Origin: Demequina sp. TMPB413
Lineage (GTDB): Bacteria > Actinomycetota > Actinomycetes > Actinomycetales > Demequinaceae
Length of the DNA: 64,000 nt
Direction: 5' to 3'
Assembly: GCF_020447105.2 (NCBI RefSeq)
Contig: NZ_CP096184.1
Location: forward strand, 1,054,001 to 1,118,000
How positions within the stretch are numbered: the first letter of the stretch is position 1; each line of letters begins with the position of its first letter. The translations under genes were made by a program, and so were the position numbers. The notes under the pieces are model-generated. The model was given only the letters and a program-made list of their open reading frames with translations. It was not told the DNA's origin and did no database searches. Below are positions 7,751 through 18,346 of this stretch, in pieces.

Positions 7751-9430
7751 TCACCTCCGGCGGCGGCCGCCAAAGAGGGCGTGCGCGAGGGGCAGGAGAG
7801 ATGCCGCCATCAGCGCCGTCCCCATGCCCGCGTCGTCCGGTCGCGCAAGGACGCCTGCGATGAGCAGTGATCCGAACAGGACGGCAGACACTGCCCGTTT
7901 GCCGGTGCGGTCCGCGCGAGCCACTGCCGCCTCGAGACGCGGGACGGACAGGGGAAGCGTGCCTTCCTCTGCTTTCGTCAACACCGCGTCAAGCCGCTTG
8001 GGAAGTCGCCACGCGAGCCCGGCAATCTCAAGCGCCTCTTTGGCTACCTCGCGCGCCAGGTTTCCGCCTTCGGCGCTGAGCAATTGCTGCGCGTAGGGCT
8101 CGACCGAGTCCCACAGGTTGTACGTCTGATCAAGGGATGAACACATTCCAGAGGTGAGAGAAACCGCCCTGATCACGAGCAAGAAGTTCTCGGGGAGCTG
8201 GAATGGCAGGGTGAGCATGACGTCGCTGAATTGCATGGCAAAGTCGGTGAACTCTCGTGGGTCGAGTTCACGTAGCTCCGCAAAGCCCATGCCACCGAAA
8301 CGCGCAAACACTTCGGTCATCACGCGTTCCAACTCTGCGGTGTCCGCGGACGGCAACAACACGCCCGCCTCGTTCATGGCCGCGACCATGCCCTTCCCGT
8401 CACGGGATGCGGCGGCGATGACAAGCTTTCGCAGCGTCGCACGCAAGGCAACGGGAACCTCCCCCATCATCCCGAAGTCGACAAACGTCAGTGTCCACGG
8501 GTTCTTGCCCGGCTCGGCTTCACGCGGGGTCACGAACAGATTGCCTGGATGCGGATCGGCGTGGAAGAAGCCGTGAAGGAACAACTGGTCGAACATCACC
8601 GCTGCGAACTCGGGTGCCACATCGGCGGGATTGATCCCCGCGGCATGCAGGGCAACCTTGTCATTGATCTTGATCGCCGTCACGTCCTCAAGCGTCAAGA
8701 CCCTCCTACTCGCTCGCTCCCAGACAACGGCCGGCACCTTCACTCGATCGTCGCCCGCGAAGTTTTCCGCGAAGCGCTCTGCGTTCTGGCCCTCCTTGAG
8801 GTAGTCGATCTCATCGAGGCTGGTGATTGCGAACTCCTCAACGAGCGTCGGCATATCGACGCGGTTAGACACGAGCCGGACTCTGCTCAACCATCCGCCA
8901 ACTTTGCGCAAAGCAGCCAGGTCAACGTCCACGATGTCGCCGATGCCTGGGCGCTGCACCTTGACGACCACCGCTTCAAAGCCAGCGACGTGTGCGTCTT
9001 CGCGTGAGAGCCTGGCGCGGTAGGCCTGCCCGAGGGATGCCGCGGCGATCGGCTCGGGGTCCACTTCCGCGAAGACCCGATCGAGCCGCACACCTAGTTC
9101 TTGCTCCGCGAGTTCGCGAATCGCGGCAAACGGTGCAGGTGGCACCTCGTCCTGAAGGTCCTCAAGTTCCTTCGTGATCTCAGGCGGAAGCACGTCCAGT
9201 CGCGACGACATGAACTGACCCAGTTTGATCATGAGCCCGCCAAGCGAGACGGCGAGAACCCTGAATCGCCGAGCAAAGCGGTGCATCCTGGCTGCCCGGG
9301 TACGCTCTGCGATCCTCGCCATGCCGACACTCGGCAAGAACAACTCGTACCACCAGGTCACCGCCAGGTGCCACGCGGCGAAGCGAAGGATGCGCCGGTA
9401 ACGGGCGCGGCCTTGTATGACGTCGGGCAT
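7751..9430 (-). CDS. AarF/UbiB-family (ABC1) atypical protein kinase
   Basis: UbiB/ADCK-family atypical kinases are linked to isoprenoid-quinone or lipid metabolism at the membrane. The hallmark motifs are KLGQFMSSR (the KxGQ motif), AAASLGQAYRARL (alanine-rich nucleotide loop), VVKVQRPG (ATP lysine), EIDYLKEGQNAERF, HADPHPGNLF (catalytic loop) and DFGMMG (metal binding). Two hydrophobic segments at the C-terminus can anchor it. The frame is open to 9637, but the ATG at 9430 has a GAGGAG ribosome site seven bases upstream and removes overlap with the PadR gene, so 559 residues are preferred. It lies 37 bp behind padR in one probable operon, an uncommon partner for this family. Confidence 0.88.
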   Translation of the reverse strand: MPDVIQGRARYRRILRFAAWHLAVTWWYELFLPSVGMARIAERTRAARMHRFARRFRVLAVSLGGLMIKLGQFMSSRLDVLPPEITKELEDLQDEVPPAPFAAIRELAEQELGVRLDRVFAEVDPEPIAAASLGQAYRARLSREDAHVAGFEAVVVKVQRPGIGDIVDVDLAALRKVGGWLSRVRLVSNRVDMPTLVEEFAITSLDEIDYLKEGQNAERFAENFAGDDRVKVPAVVWERASRRVLTLEDVTAIKINDKVALHAAGINPADVAPEFAAVMFDQLFLHGFFHADPHPGNLFVTPREAEPGKNPWTLTFVDFGMMGEVPVALRATLRKLVIAAASRDGKGMVAAMNEAGVLLPSADTAELERVMTEVFARFGGMGFAELRELDPREFTDFAMQFSDVMLTLPFQLPENFLLVIRAVSLTSGMCSSLDQTYNLWDSVEPYAQQLLSAEGGNLAREVAKEALEIAGLAWRLPKRLDAVLTKAEEGTLPLSVPRLEAAVARADRTGKRAVSAVLFGSLLIAGVLARPDDAGMGTALMAASLLPLAHALFGGRRRR

Positions 9431-9467
9431 CTCGTCTCCTCGATCCCGACGCGTCGACGGCAACCGA

Positions 9468-10022
9468 TCAGTCCTGCGCGAGGATCGAGTAGATCCTACG
9501 TCGAGCGTCGTTAAGCGCCTCGACCGTCTTGTCGTGCTGCTCGGATGTTCCAGTGCGCACCACTTGCGCCACGGCTTGGGCAAGATCGAGCCCCGCCTTT
9601 GGCACCGCACCGAACGGACCAGAGCCGTGAGACGCATCTGCCGTCCAAGGCGCGTTCGCCGCAGCCTCTGTGGCCTCTTCTTTGCCGGCTTGGGTCAGCG
9701 AGTACGTCTTGCGATCATTCGTGGTCTCGACGCTCACGACGCCCTCGTCCGTGAGGAGTTGCAGGGTCGGGTAGACGGAGCCGGCGCTCGGCTTCCAACG
9801 CCCGTCGGTGCGCTCCTCAATCTCCCTGATCATTTGGTAGCCGTGCATCGGCTTCTCTGCCAACAGCGCCAGCAGAGCCGCGCGCACGTCTCCCCTCCCC
9901 ATGCGGGTCCCCACCTTCTTATCGAGCGAGGATCTCAGCTGTTCCATCGCCTGCCACATGGCATCGGCGGCCTGTCCTGCTCCTAGGCCCGTGGCGCTGC
10001 GTGAACGGAAATTGGTCGTCAT
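9468..10022 (-). CDS. PadR-family transcriptional regulator
   Basis: This 184-residue repressor-type protein has a PadR winged helix at about residues 40-120 (RAALLALLAEKPMHGYQMIR, then GSVYPTLQLLTDEG) and a helical C-terminal part for dimerisation. PadR proteins often control efflux or membrane-stress genes. The start ATG at 10022 has a perfect GGAGGT site four bases upstream. A 24-bp interrupted palindrome 29 bp upstream is the likely autoregulatory operator, in the region shared with the divergent GT2 gene. The downstream AarF-family kinase gene should be under the same control. Confidence 0.92.
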   Translation of the reverse strand: MTTNFRSRSATGLGAGQAADAMWQAMEQLRSSLDKKVGTRMGRGDVRAALLALLAEKPMHGYQMIREIEERTDGRWKPSAGSVYPTLQLLTDEGVVSVETTNDRKTYSLTQAGKEEATEAAANAPWTADASHGSGPFGAVPKAGLDLAQAVAQVVRTGTSEQHDKTVEALNDARRRIYSILAQD

Positions 10023-10050
10023 GGTGACCTCCTAGGTGGACCACGCCACC

Positions 10051-10074
10051 GATAGCGAACGATATATCGCTATC
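10051..10074. promoter_or_regulatory. Interrupted palindrome, probable PadR operator
   Basis: GATAGCGA and TCGCTATC flank ACGATATA (8-bp perfect arms, 8-bp spacer). The site is 29-52 bp upstream of padR and directly abuts a TTGACA hexamer (10075-10080) facing the GT2 gene, so one site could control both divergent promoters. PadR proteins usually bind such AT-containing inverted repeats in their own promoters. Confidence 0.68.
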
Positions 10075-10263
10075 TTGACATGGAACGCGACGAAACTCAA
10101 CGTGAAAGAAGGACGTACGGCCCGGCGGCCGCGTTCGCCGATCTGATATTGCAGTCGCTAGTCGACCATTTCTCCCACGGCCCTAGCCGCAGCCGATTCT
10201 CCGGGTTAGACTTCGTCGCGGCACTATCTCAGAGCCGAGGAAATTCGCCGTTAGGGCAGGTAA

Positions 10264-12720
10264 ATGCAGCACGAAACGTTCCGGACAAATCGGACACCCG
10301 GGGACGAAGCGGACGACGCCCAAGAGAGAACAACAACCTTGGTCGACGCGCACCACGATCACCACAATGCGCTTGAAGAGTTGGAGATGGCTCACCATCT
10401 CACCGATACACCCAGCGAGCCTCCGCGTCCCCCTCGCCGACGTCGGCGCCAATGGGGAGCAGAGAAGCCGCGCCCGCCGCTTCCAGCAATTGAGAAGCCA
10501 GCCACGACCGCCGCTACGTGGATGGGCGGTCTTGCCATTGTGGCGACGGTGGTCGCGTTCGTCGCCTACCTCGCGCTCACGACGGTCTCCCAGTTCATCG
10601 ACAACGGGATCGAGAACAGCTCGTACGCCTGGCAATCGCTCGGCTACGTGCTCGTCATGGGCTTCCTCATCTTCTCGACCTTCTCCTACCTCTTGGCCAG
10701 GCAAGGAGCGTTGTACCGTTCGAGGGGGCACGTCAGAGTGCCTCGTGCAGAGATCGATGCTTTCATGGCACGCACACGGCGTTCCCTCACGACGCTCGTG
10801 CCTTCGTATGCGGAAGATGCCAGTGTGGTGCGCGCGACGTTGATGTCCGCGGCTCTGCAGGAGTACCCCGTGTTGCGCGTCGTACTCCTTCTGGACGACC
10901 CGCCACACCCGTCCGACCCTGCTGCGGCTAAGAGTCTGGACGACTGCCGTGCTCTTCCAGGCGAGATTCAGACGCTCCTGAACGGCCCGTACGAGCGCTT
11001 CAGTGCGTCACTCGTTCACCACGAAAAGGCCGCCGCAGACGGCGGCGCAGGCACGCCCGATCAGATACGGGCCCTTGCCCTCGACTTCGTCTGGGCCGCT
11101 GCTTGGCTTCGCGAACATCAGACGGGCTATGAGCGGACCTCGAACGCCGATGACTTCTTGGCCGATGAGGTGCTTGGCGGGCTGGCCGGAGACTTCGAAA
11201 GCACGTCTCAGGCGCTCTTCGCTGCGCTCGACCAGCAAGCTGGGGTGCCGGCCGCGCGTCTCGCTCAACTCTGCAGGCGTCTGGTGTGGACCTTCGATGT
11301 GCAGATCTCGTCCTTCGAACGCAAGGCGTACGCCAATCTGCCGCACGACGCCAACAAGGCCATGAACCTCAACGCCTACATCGGCCTCATGGGCCGAAAG
11401 GTGCGGCGAGTGGAGACCAGGGCAGGAGCGATGCTGCGTCAGACGGAAGCGGATGACGGCATTCTCATTCCCGACAGCGACTACCTGCTCACACTCGACG
11501 CTGACAGTGTGCTGCTGCGCGAGTACTGTCTGCGCTTGGTTCACCACATGGAGATGCCAGGCAACGAGCGCATCGGCGTGGTCCAGACCCCGTACTCCGC
11601 CTTCAGGGGAGCCACGACCCGGCTCGAACGCATCGCTGCTGCCACCACGGATATCCAGCACATCCTCCACCAGGGGCTGACGTACTTTGATGCGACGTTC
11701 TGGGTGGGCGCAAATGCCGTGATCCGGAAGTCCGCCCTCGACGACATCGTCGAGGTCTCGTATGTGGGCGGTCAAGAGATCCGCAGGTACGTTCAGGACC
11801 ACACGGTCATTGAAGACACCGAGTCGAGCATTGACCTGATCTCGCACGGCTGGTCTCTGTACAACTATCCCGAGCGCCTCAGTTACAGCGCCACCCCGCC
11901 AGACTTCGGATCTCTGGCCGTGCAACGCGCACGGTGGGCAAACGGTGGTCTGCTGATCGCGCCGAAGTACCGCCGCTATCTGAGGAGCAAACGCAAAGAG
12001 GGCCAGCGGGTCCGACGTGCGTCGGTAGCGCTGCGACTGAATTACATGGCATCGATCTCTTGGGCCAGCGTCGGACTCCTGTTCTTGCTGATGTTTCCCT
12101 TCGACGACCGCCTGCTCAGCCCGATCATCGTTGCGGCCGCATTGCCCTACTTCATCGCGATGTCGTCTGACTTCAAGCGACTCGGCTACAAGCGGACCGA
12201 CGTGTTCCGGGTGTACGCCTTCAATCTCATTTTGTTGCCCGTCAACTTGTCAGGGACCATCAAGTCTCTGCAACAGGCAGCGGCCAAGTCCAAGATCGCC
12301 TTCGCGAGGACGCCAAAGGTCTCGAACCGCACGGCTGCACCGGCGCTGTATATCCTCGCCGCATACTTCATCGCAGCGTTCTCGTTCCTCACCCTGGCGA
12401 ACGACATCAGGACGGAGAACTGGAGCCACGCCGTCTTCGCTGGTTTCAACGGCCTCTTGACGACGTACGCGATTGGCGCCTTCATCGGCTTCCGCAACTC
12501 CATCGTGGACATCGTGCTCGGCGCCATCCATTGGGTCCAGGTGCCCCGCAAGCCGCGGCGCAGCGCTCCCCCGGAGCCCGCCCCTCAACTCGACTGGGAG
12601 TCGGTGCTCTATTTCGGACCCGACCACGTCGCCACCTCAGACAACCCGCCCCAGGTCGCCGTCACGCCCACAGCGCAGCCGCGACACGGCGATACCCGCT
12701 CGCGCCAGCGGACTTCGTGA
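10264..12720 (+). CDS. Membrane glycosyltransferase family 2 (cellulose synthase-like)
   Basis: This processive-type polysaccharide synthase has 818 residues. A proline/arginine-rich cytoplasmic N-terminus precedes two membrane helices (about 87-109 and 122-145), then a GT-A domain starting near TTLVPSYAED. It has a DAD metal motif (412-414), a catalytic-type EDTESS (about 517) and QRARW (554-558), the acceptor-site motif of cellulose, chitin and hyaluronan synthases. Several further helices fill about 600-740 and can form the export channel. No PilZ domain is visible. The start at 10264 is the first ATG; M42 (10387) is an alternative. It lies 13 bp upstream of a GH18 gene, which suggests a synthase/hydrolase pair. 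The polymer is unknown. Confidence 0.85.
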   Translation: MQHETFRTNRTPGDEADDAQERTTTLVDAHHDHHNALEELEMAHHLTDTPSEPPRPPRRRRRQWGAEKPRPPLPAIEKPATTAATWMGGLAIVATVVAFVAYLALTTVSQFIDNGIENSSYAWQSLGYVLVMGFLIFSTFSYLLARQGALYRSRGHVRVPRAEIDAFMARTRRSLTTLVPSYAEDASVVRATLMSAALQEYPVLRVVLLLDDPPHPSDPAAAKSLDDCRALPGEIQTLLNGPYERFSASLVHHEKAAADGGAGTPDQIRALALDFVWAAAWLREHQTGYERTSNADDFLADEVLGGLAGDFESTSQALFAALDQQAGVPAARLAQLCRRLVWTFDVQISSFERKAYANLPHDANKAMNLNAYIGLMGRKVRRVETRAGAMLRQTEADDGILIPDSDYLLTLDADSVLLREYCLRLVHHMEMPGNERIGVVQTPYSAFRGATTRLERIAAATTDIQHILHQGLTYFDATFWVGANAVIRKSALDDIVEVSYVGGQEIRRYVQDHTVIEDTESSIDLISHGWSLYNYPERLSYSATPPDFGSLAVQRARWANGGLLIAPKYRRYLRSKRKEGQRVRRASVALRLNYMASISWASVGLLFLLMFPFDDRLLSPIIVAAALPYFIAMSSDFKRLGYKRTDVFRVYAFNLILLPVNLSGTIKSLQQAAAKSKIAFARTPKVSNRTAAPALYILAAYFIAAFSFLTLANDIRTENWSHAVFAGFNGLLTTYAIGAFIGFRNSIVDIVLGAIHWVQVPRKPRRSAPPEPAPQLDWESVLYFGPDHVATSDNPPQVAVTPTAQPRHGDTRSRQRTS

Positions 12721-12733
12721 TTAAGGAAACCCC

Positions 12734-14284
12734 ATGACCACTACCCGGGCGCAACATCGCACGCGAGTATCGCTGCTTCGAGTCCTCTTCCTGCTCGTGA
12801 CCACCGGCCTCGTCGGCTGGTTTGGCTTTCAGACCGTCTCGGCGATCGCCTTCACCCCTGCGACACCTGGACCCTCCACCTTCAGCGGCTACGTCGACGT
12901 CACCGCATGGCCAAGTTTTGCCTTTGAGACGCCCGACGGGCCGGCACAGTCGGACGTCACACTGTCCTTTATCGTGTCGGACCCGAACGACGCCTGCTCG
13001 CCAAGTTGGGGAGGCTACTACTCGCTCGACGCAGCGGCGGAAGAGCTCGAGCTTGAGCGTCGCGTGCGACAGCTTCGCGATGTCGGCGGAGATGTGCGCA
13101 TCTCGTTTGGAGGCCAGGCAAACGACGAGCTCGCAGTCGGCTGCACCGACCCCGACAGCCTTCTTAACGCGTACCGGTCCGTCGTCGACCGCTACTCCGT
13201 GACCACCATCGACCTTGACATCGAAGGCAGCGCCCTCGAAGACGCAGCCAGCCTCAAGCGCCGCGCTGACGCCGTCGCCATGCTTCAAGAGGAAGCAGCG
13301 GAGGACGGCGATGGCCTTGGAGTATGGGTCACTCTTCCCGTCGGTCCTGAAGGTCTGACATCCTCTGGTGAGAATGCCGTCGCGCAGCTCCTGGCTGCTG
13401 GTGTCGATCTCTCAGGCGTCAATGGCATGACCATGAACTTCGGCCTCGTCACCTCTGCGGCGGAGCCCCAGTCGGACACGATTGTTCAGTCAGCCACCGC
13501 GCTCCACAGCCAAGTCCTCGACCTCTTTTCCGACGCTGGCCAGTCACTCAGCGAAGGCGCAGCGTGGAGCAAGGTGGGCATCACGCCCATGATCGGTCAG
13601 AATGACGTGGCGACCGAGGTCTTCACTCTCAACGATGCCGCGGTGATCAATCAGTTCGCGCGCGACAACGGCGTCGGCCTGGTGTCGATGTGGTCGCTCA
13701 ACAGGGACGCCACGTGCGCGCCACCCCTGCCTTCAGTGCTGACAGTGGTGCAGACGTCATGCTCTGGAGTGGATCAGCAAGGCGCGCTCTTCGCCAAGGC
13801 GCTCGCGGAGGATCTTCCAGCGGCCATCGCGACGCTGTCGCCTGCGCCTACCGATTCGCCTCGCCCCACGGCCGGTCAGAACGTCGCTCCTGCAGACCTC
13901 GTGGACGACCCTGCTACGAGTCCCTACCCGGTCTGGGACCCGCTCGGCACATACCCGGCGGGGACCAAGATCGTCTGGCGTAAGCAGGTGTACGAGGCGC
14001 GATTCTGGACCAGCGGTTTCGCTCCAGATGCCGTGGTGTCCAATCCGCTCGACTCGCCATGGACCTTGCTCGGACCAGTGTTGCCGGGAGACACTCCTGC
14101 ACCGCTCCCGACACTGCCGGAAGGCAGCTACCCCCAGTGGGATGACGAGGAGATCTACGAGGCCGGTTCGCGCGTTCAAGTCGGACTAGTGCCGTACGAG
14201 GCGAAGTGGTGGAGCCAAGGAACGAAGCCTGGGGTCGCTGTCGCGGGCGGTTCCCCGTGGGTGCTCATCATCCCAGCAGAGTGA
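12734..14284 (+). CDS. Membrane-anchored GH18-like protein with tandem chitin-binding modules
   Basis: A single N-terminal membrane segment (about residues 14-33) anchors or secretes this 516-residue protein. A GH18-type barrel follows, with TTIDLDIE at 157-164. The general acid Glu164 and two aspartates of the DxxDxDxE signature are present, but the first Asp is Thr. SFGG (about 120) matches the other GH18 conserved region. The C-terminus carries two aromatic-rich repeats (about 397-447 and 465-513, WDPLGTYPAGTKIVWRKQVY and a copy) of the carbohydrate-binding 5/12 type. The ATG has an AAGGA site. Coupling to the GT2 gene suggests it trims or releases that polymer, much as BcsZ acts beside BcsA. 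Activity is unproven. Confidence 0.82.
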   Translation: MTTTRAQHRTRVSLLRVLFLLVTTGLVGWFGFQTVSAIAFTPATPGPSTFSGYVDVTAWPSFAFETPDGPAQSDVTLSFIVSDPNDACSPSWGGYYSLDAAAEELELERRVRQLRDVGGDVRISFGGQANDELAVGCTDPDSLLNAYRSVVDRYSVTTIDLDIEGSALEDAASLKRRADAVAMLQEEAAEDGDGLGVWVTLPVGPEGLTSSGENAVAQLLAAGVDLSGVNGMTMNFGLVTSAAEPQSDTIVQSATALHSQVLDLFSDAGQSLSEGAAWSKVGITPMIGQNDVATEVFTLNDAAVINQFARDNGVGLVSMWSLNRDATCAPPLPSVLTVVQTSCSGVDQQGALFAKALAEDLPAAIATLSPAPTDSPRPTAGQNVAPADLVDDPATSPYPVWDPLGTYPAGTKIVWRKQVYEARFWTSGFAPDAVVSNPLDSPWTLLGPVLPGDTPAPLPTLPEGSYPQWDDEEIYEAGSRVQVGLVPYEAKWWSQGTKPGVAVAGGSPWVLIIPAE

Positions 14285-14299
14285 TGACGCGTCTCCGTC

Positions 14300-14731
14300 T
14301 CAATCGATGATGACGGCTTCGCCGCGTGCCTTCAGCGCGGCGAGGCCGTCTCTCATCGCTGTGATCTGTTCTTCGCTGTGGCCAACCCAGTCGAGAAGTT
14401 CGCCGACGACGCGGACGGGGCCCTTGGTGCGGTACGACATCGTCGGGTTGCCCGGGAAACGTTTGTCCGTGACGTTCGGATCGTCCTCAAGCGAGCCTTC
14501 AGGCTCCACCACGTAGATACGTCCCTTGCCTTCACCCACTGCAAGCTCGGCGCCCCAGGCCGCCGCATCGAGGGTTTTGGTGACGTAGAGGTGGTTCGAC
14601 ACGCGCCGTTGCTCGTAGTTGGACGCGAAACCAGGCAGCAGCACGTCGCCCACAGCGAGGTTCGCCTTTGTGCCGTGCAAATACGCACCTGACTGGTGGG
14701 CTTCAAAGGGGACTGGCCCTGCGTTCACCAT
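14300..14731 (-). CDS. arr: Rifampin ADP-ribosyltransferase (Arr)
   Basis: Arr inactivates rifamycins by moving ADP-ribose from NAD+ to the C23 hydroxyl. The 143-residue protein matches the family in length, and the catalytic positions known from the Mycobacterium smegmatis enzyme are retained at identical numbers: His19 (YLHGTKANLAVGD), Tyr49 (NHLYVTK) and Asp84 (LEDDPNVTDKRFPGNP). The ATG at 14731 has an AAAGGA ribosome site. It looks intact and chromosomal, with no integron or transposon sequence beside it. It is convergent with the GH18 gene and starts 31 bp past the transglutaminase stop. Confidence 0.95.
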   Translation of the reverse strand: MVNAGPVPFEAHQSGAYLHGTKANLAVGDVLLPGFASNYEQRRVSNHLYVTKTLDAAAWGAELAVGEGKGRIYVVEPEGSLEDDPNVTDKRFPGNPTMSYRTKGPVRVVGELLDWVGHSEEQITAMRDGLAALKARGEAVIID

Positions 14732-14762
14732 CCGGTCCTTTCGCGTGAAGTCGCCCTCACGA

Positions 14763-15557
14763 CTACCCCAGTTGCATCGGGGTCGTCAGGTCGTCGTCGG
14801 GAAGCGCGTCGGCCGTGGCAGTGACCTCTAGCGACTCGAGGTTGGCTTGGCCCGCCACCGTCGTCAAGAAGGCGGTATCCGCTGCATCGCGGCCGGTCGC
14901 GATTCTTACCATCGTGCCACGTGGCGCCAACGTGGTCGGGTCAACGGCCCACCACTCACCGTCGATCAGCGCTTCACATACTGCGTGGAAGTCCATGGGT
15001 TCTAGACCGGGCGCATAGGCCGAGACCAAACGTGCCGGAACGCCTCGCGCTCTCAAGAGGGCGACACAAAGATGCGCGTAGTCCCGGCAGACGCCCTGCC
15101 TGGCAAGGTACGTCTGTGACGCGCCGTCGGTGGGTTCGCTCGATCCCGGCACGTACTCGAGATGGGTGCCCACCCAGGAGCTGATGCCGTCCAGGAGGGC
15201 GAAGTTCTCGAGGCCCTCGAACTCAGCGAAGGCGATGGCGGCGAGTTCGTCGGACTCCGCGTACCGACTCGGCCGCAAATAGCGCACTTCGTGGTGCGCC
15301 AACGACTGGACGGGGGCGCCGCGACCGGTGACCGTCGCCTCGTAGGACACCTCCAGCACTCCAGGCTCCACCTCAACTCTGTGGAGCCTGGTGCCGTGAG
15401 AGTCCGCGATCTCGATGGCAGGCACCTCGGCACCGTCCAGGGCGAACGACAGCCGCTCGGACACGTCCGCGGTGGTGTCCGCAACGGCGATCGCGAACAC
15501 GAGGTCGCTGCGAACGGGAACCTCCAAGGTCATGGAGGCGGTGAGGTGACGGCGCAT
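14763..15557 (-). CDS. Transglutaminase-like family protein
   Basis: This is a papain-fold protein of 264 residues with an N-terminal beta domain (about 1-95) and a transglutaminase-like core. The catalytic triad can be read as Cys157 (GVCRDYAHL), His191 (MDFHAVCEA) and Asp206 (WWAVDPT). There is no signal peptide, so it is probably a cytoplasmic protease-like or amidase-like enzyme; the substrate is unknown. It lies 20 bp downstream of ppdK on the same strand and could be its last co-transcribed gene. Confidence 0.85.
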   Translation of the reverse strand: MRRHLTASMTLEVPVRSDLVFAIAVADTTADVSERLSFALDGAEVPAIEIADSHGTRLHRVEVEPGVLEVSYEATVTGRGAPVQSLAHHEVRYLRPSRYAESDELAAIAFAEFEGLENFALLDGISSWVGTHLEYVPGSSEPTDGASQTYLARQGVCRDYAHLCVALLRARGVPARLVSAYAPGLEPMDFHAVCEALIDGEWWAVDPTTLAPRGTMVRIATGRDAADTAFLTTVAGQANLESLEVTATADALPDDDLTTPMQLG

Positions 15558-15577
15558 CCGCCTATCGTCCCATGCGG

Positions 15578-18229
<2,652 letters not shown>

Positions 18230-18262
18230 GATCGCCTTCAATCCCGCGCAAATGCGACAGAA

Positions 18263-18344
18263 CGGGACCCCGTTGTCCCGACTTTCCCAGCCTAGACACG
18301 TCGCCCTAGCGGAAGTCGGGACCAGTAGCCCAGTCGGAGGTCCC
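18263..18344 (-). other. Ladder of four alternating inverted repeats between PDRP and ppdK genes
   Basis: Reading the transcript 5' to 3', GGGACC (18344-18339) can pair with GGTCCC (18323-18318). GTCCCGACTT (18322-18313) pairs perfectly over 10 bp with AAGTCGGGAC (18284-18275). The end of that element (CGGGAC) can instead pair with GTCCCG (18268-18263) across a 6-nt loop. Each segment competes for its neighbours, a 1:2/2:3/3:4 arrangement like a transcription attenuator. The pairings are exact, but folding and function are inferred. Confidence 0.5.
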
Positions 18345-18346
18345 GG

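Noticed and set aside
9431-9637. N-terminal extension of the AarF-family kinase
   Set aside because: The in-frame region overlaps padR, is arginine-rich shadow sequence, and the ATG at 9430 has a good ribosome site.
14732-14762. Rifamycin-associated regulatory element before arr
   Set aside because: The 31-bp gap and the preceding gene end do not contain the known palindromic element.
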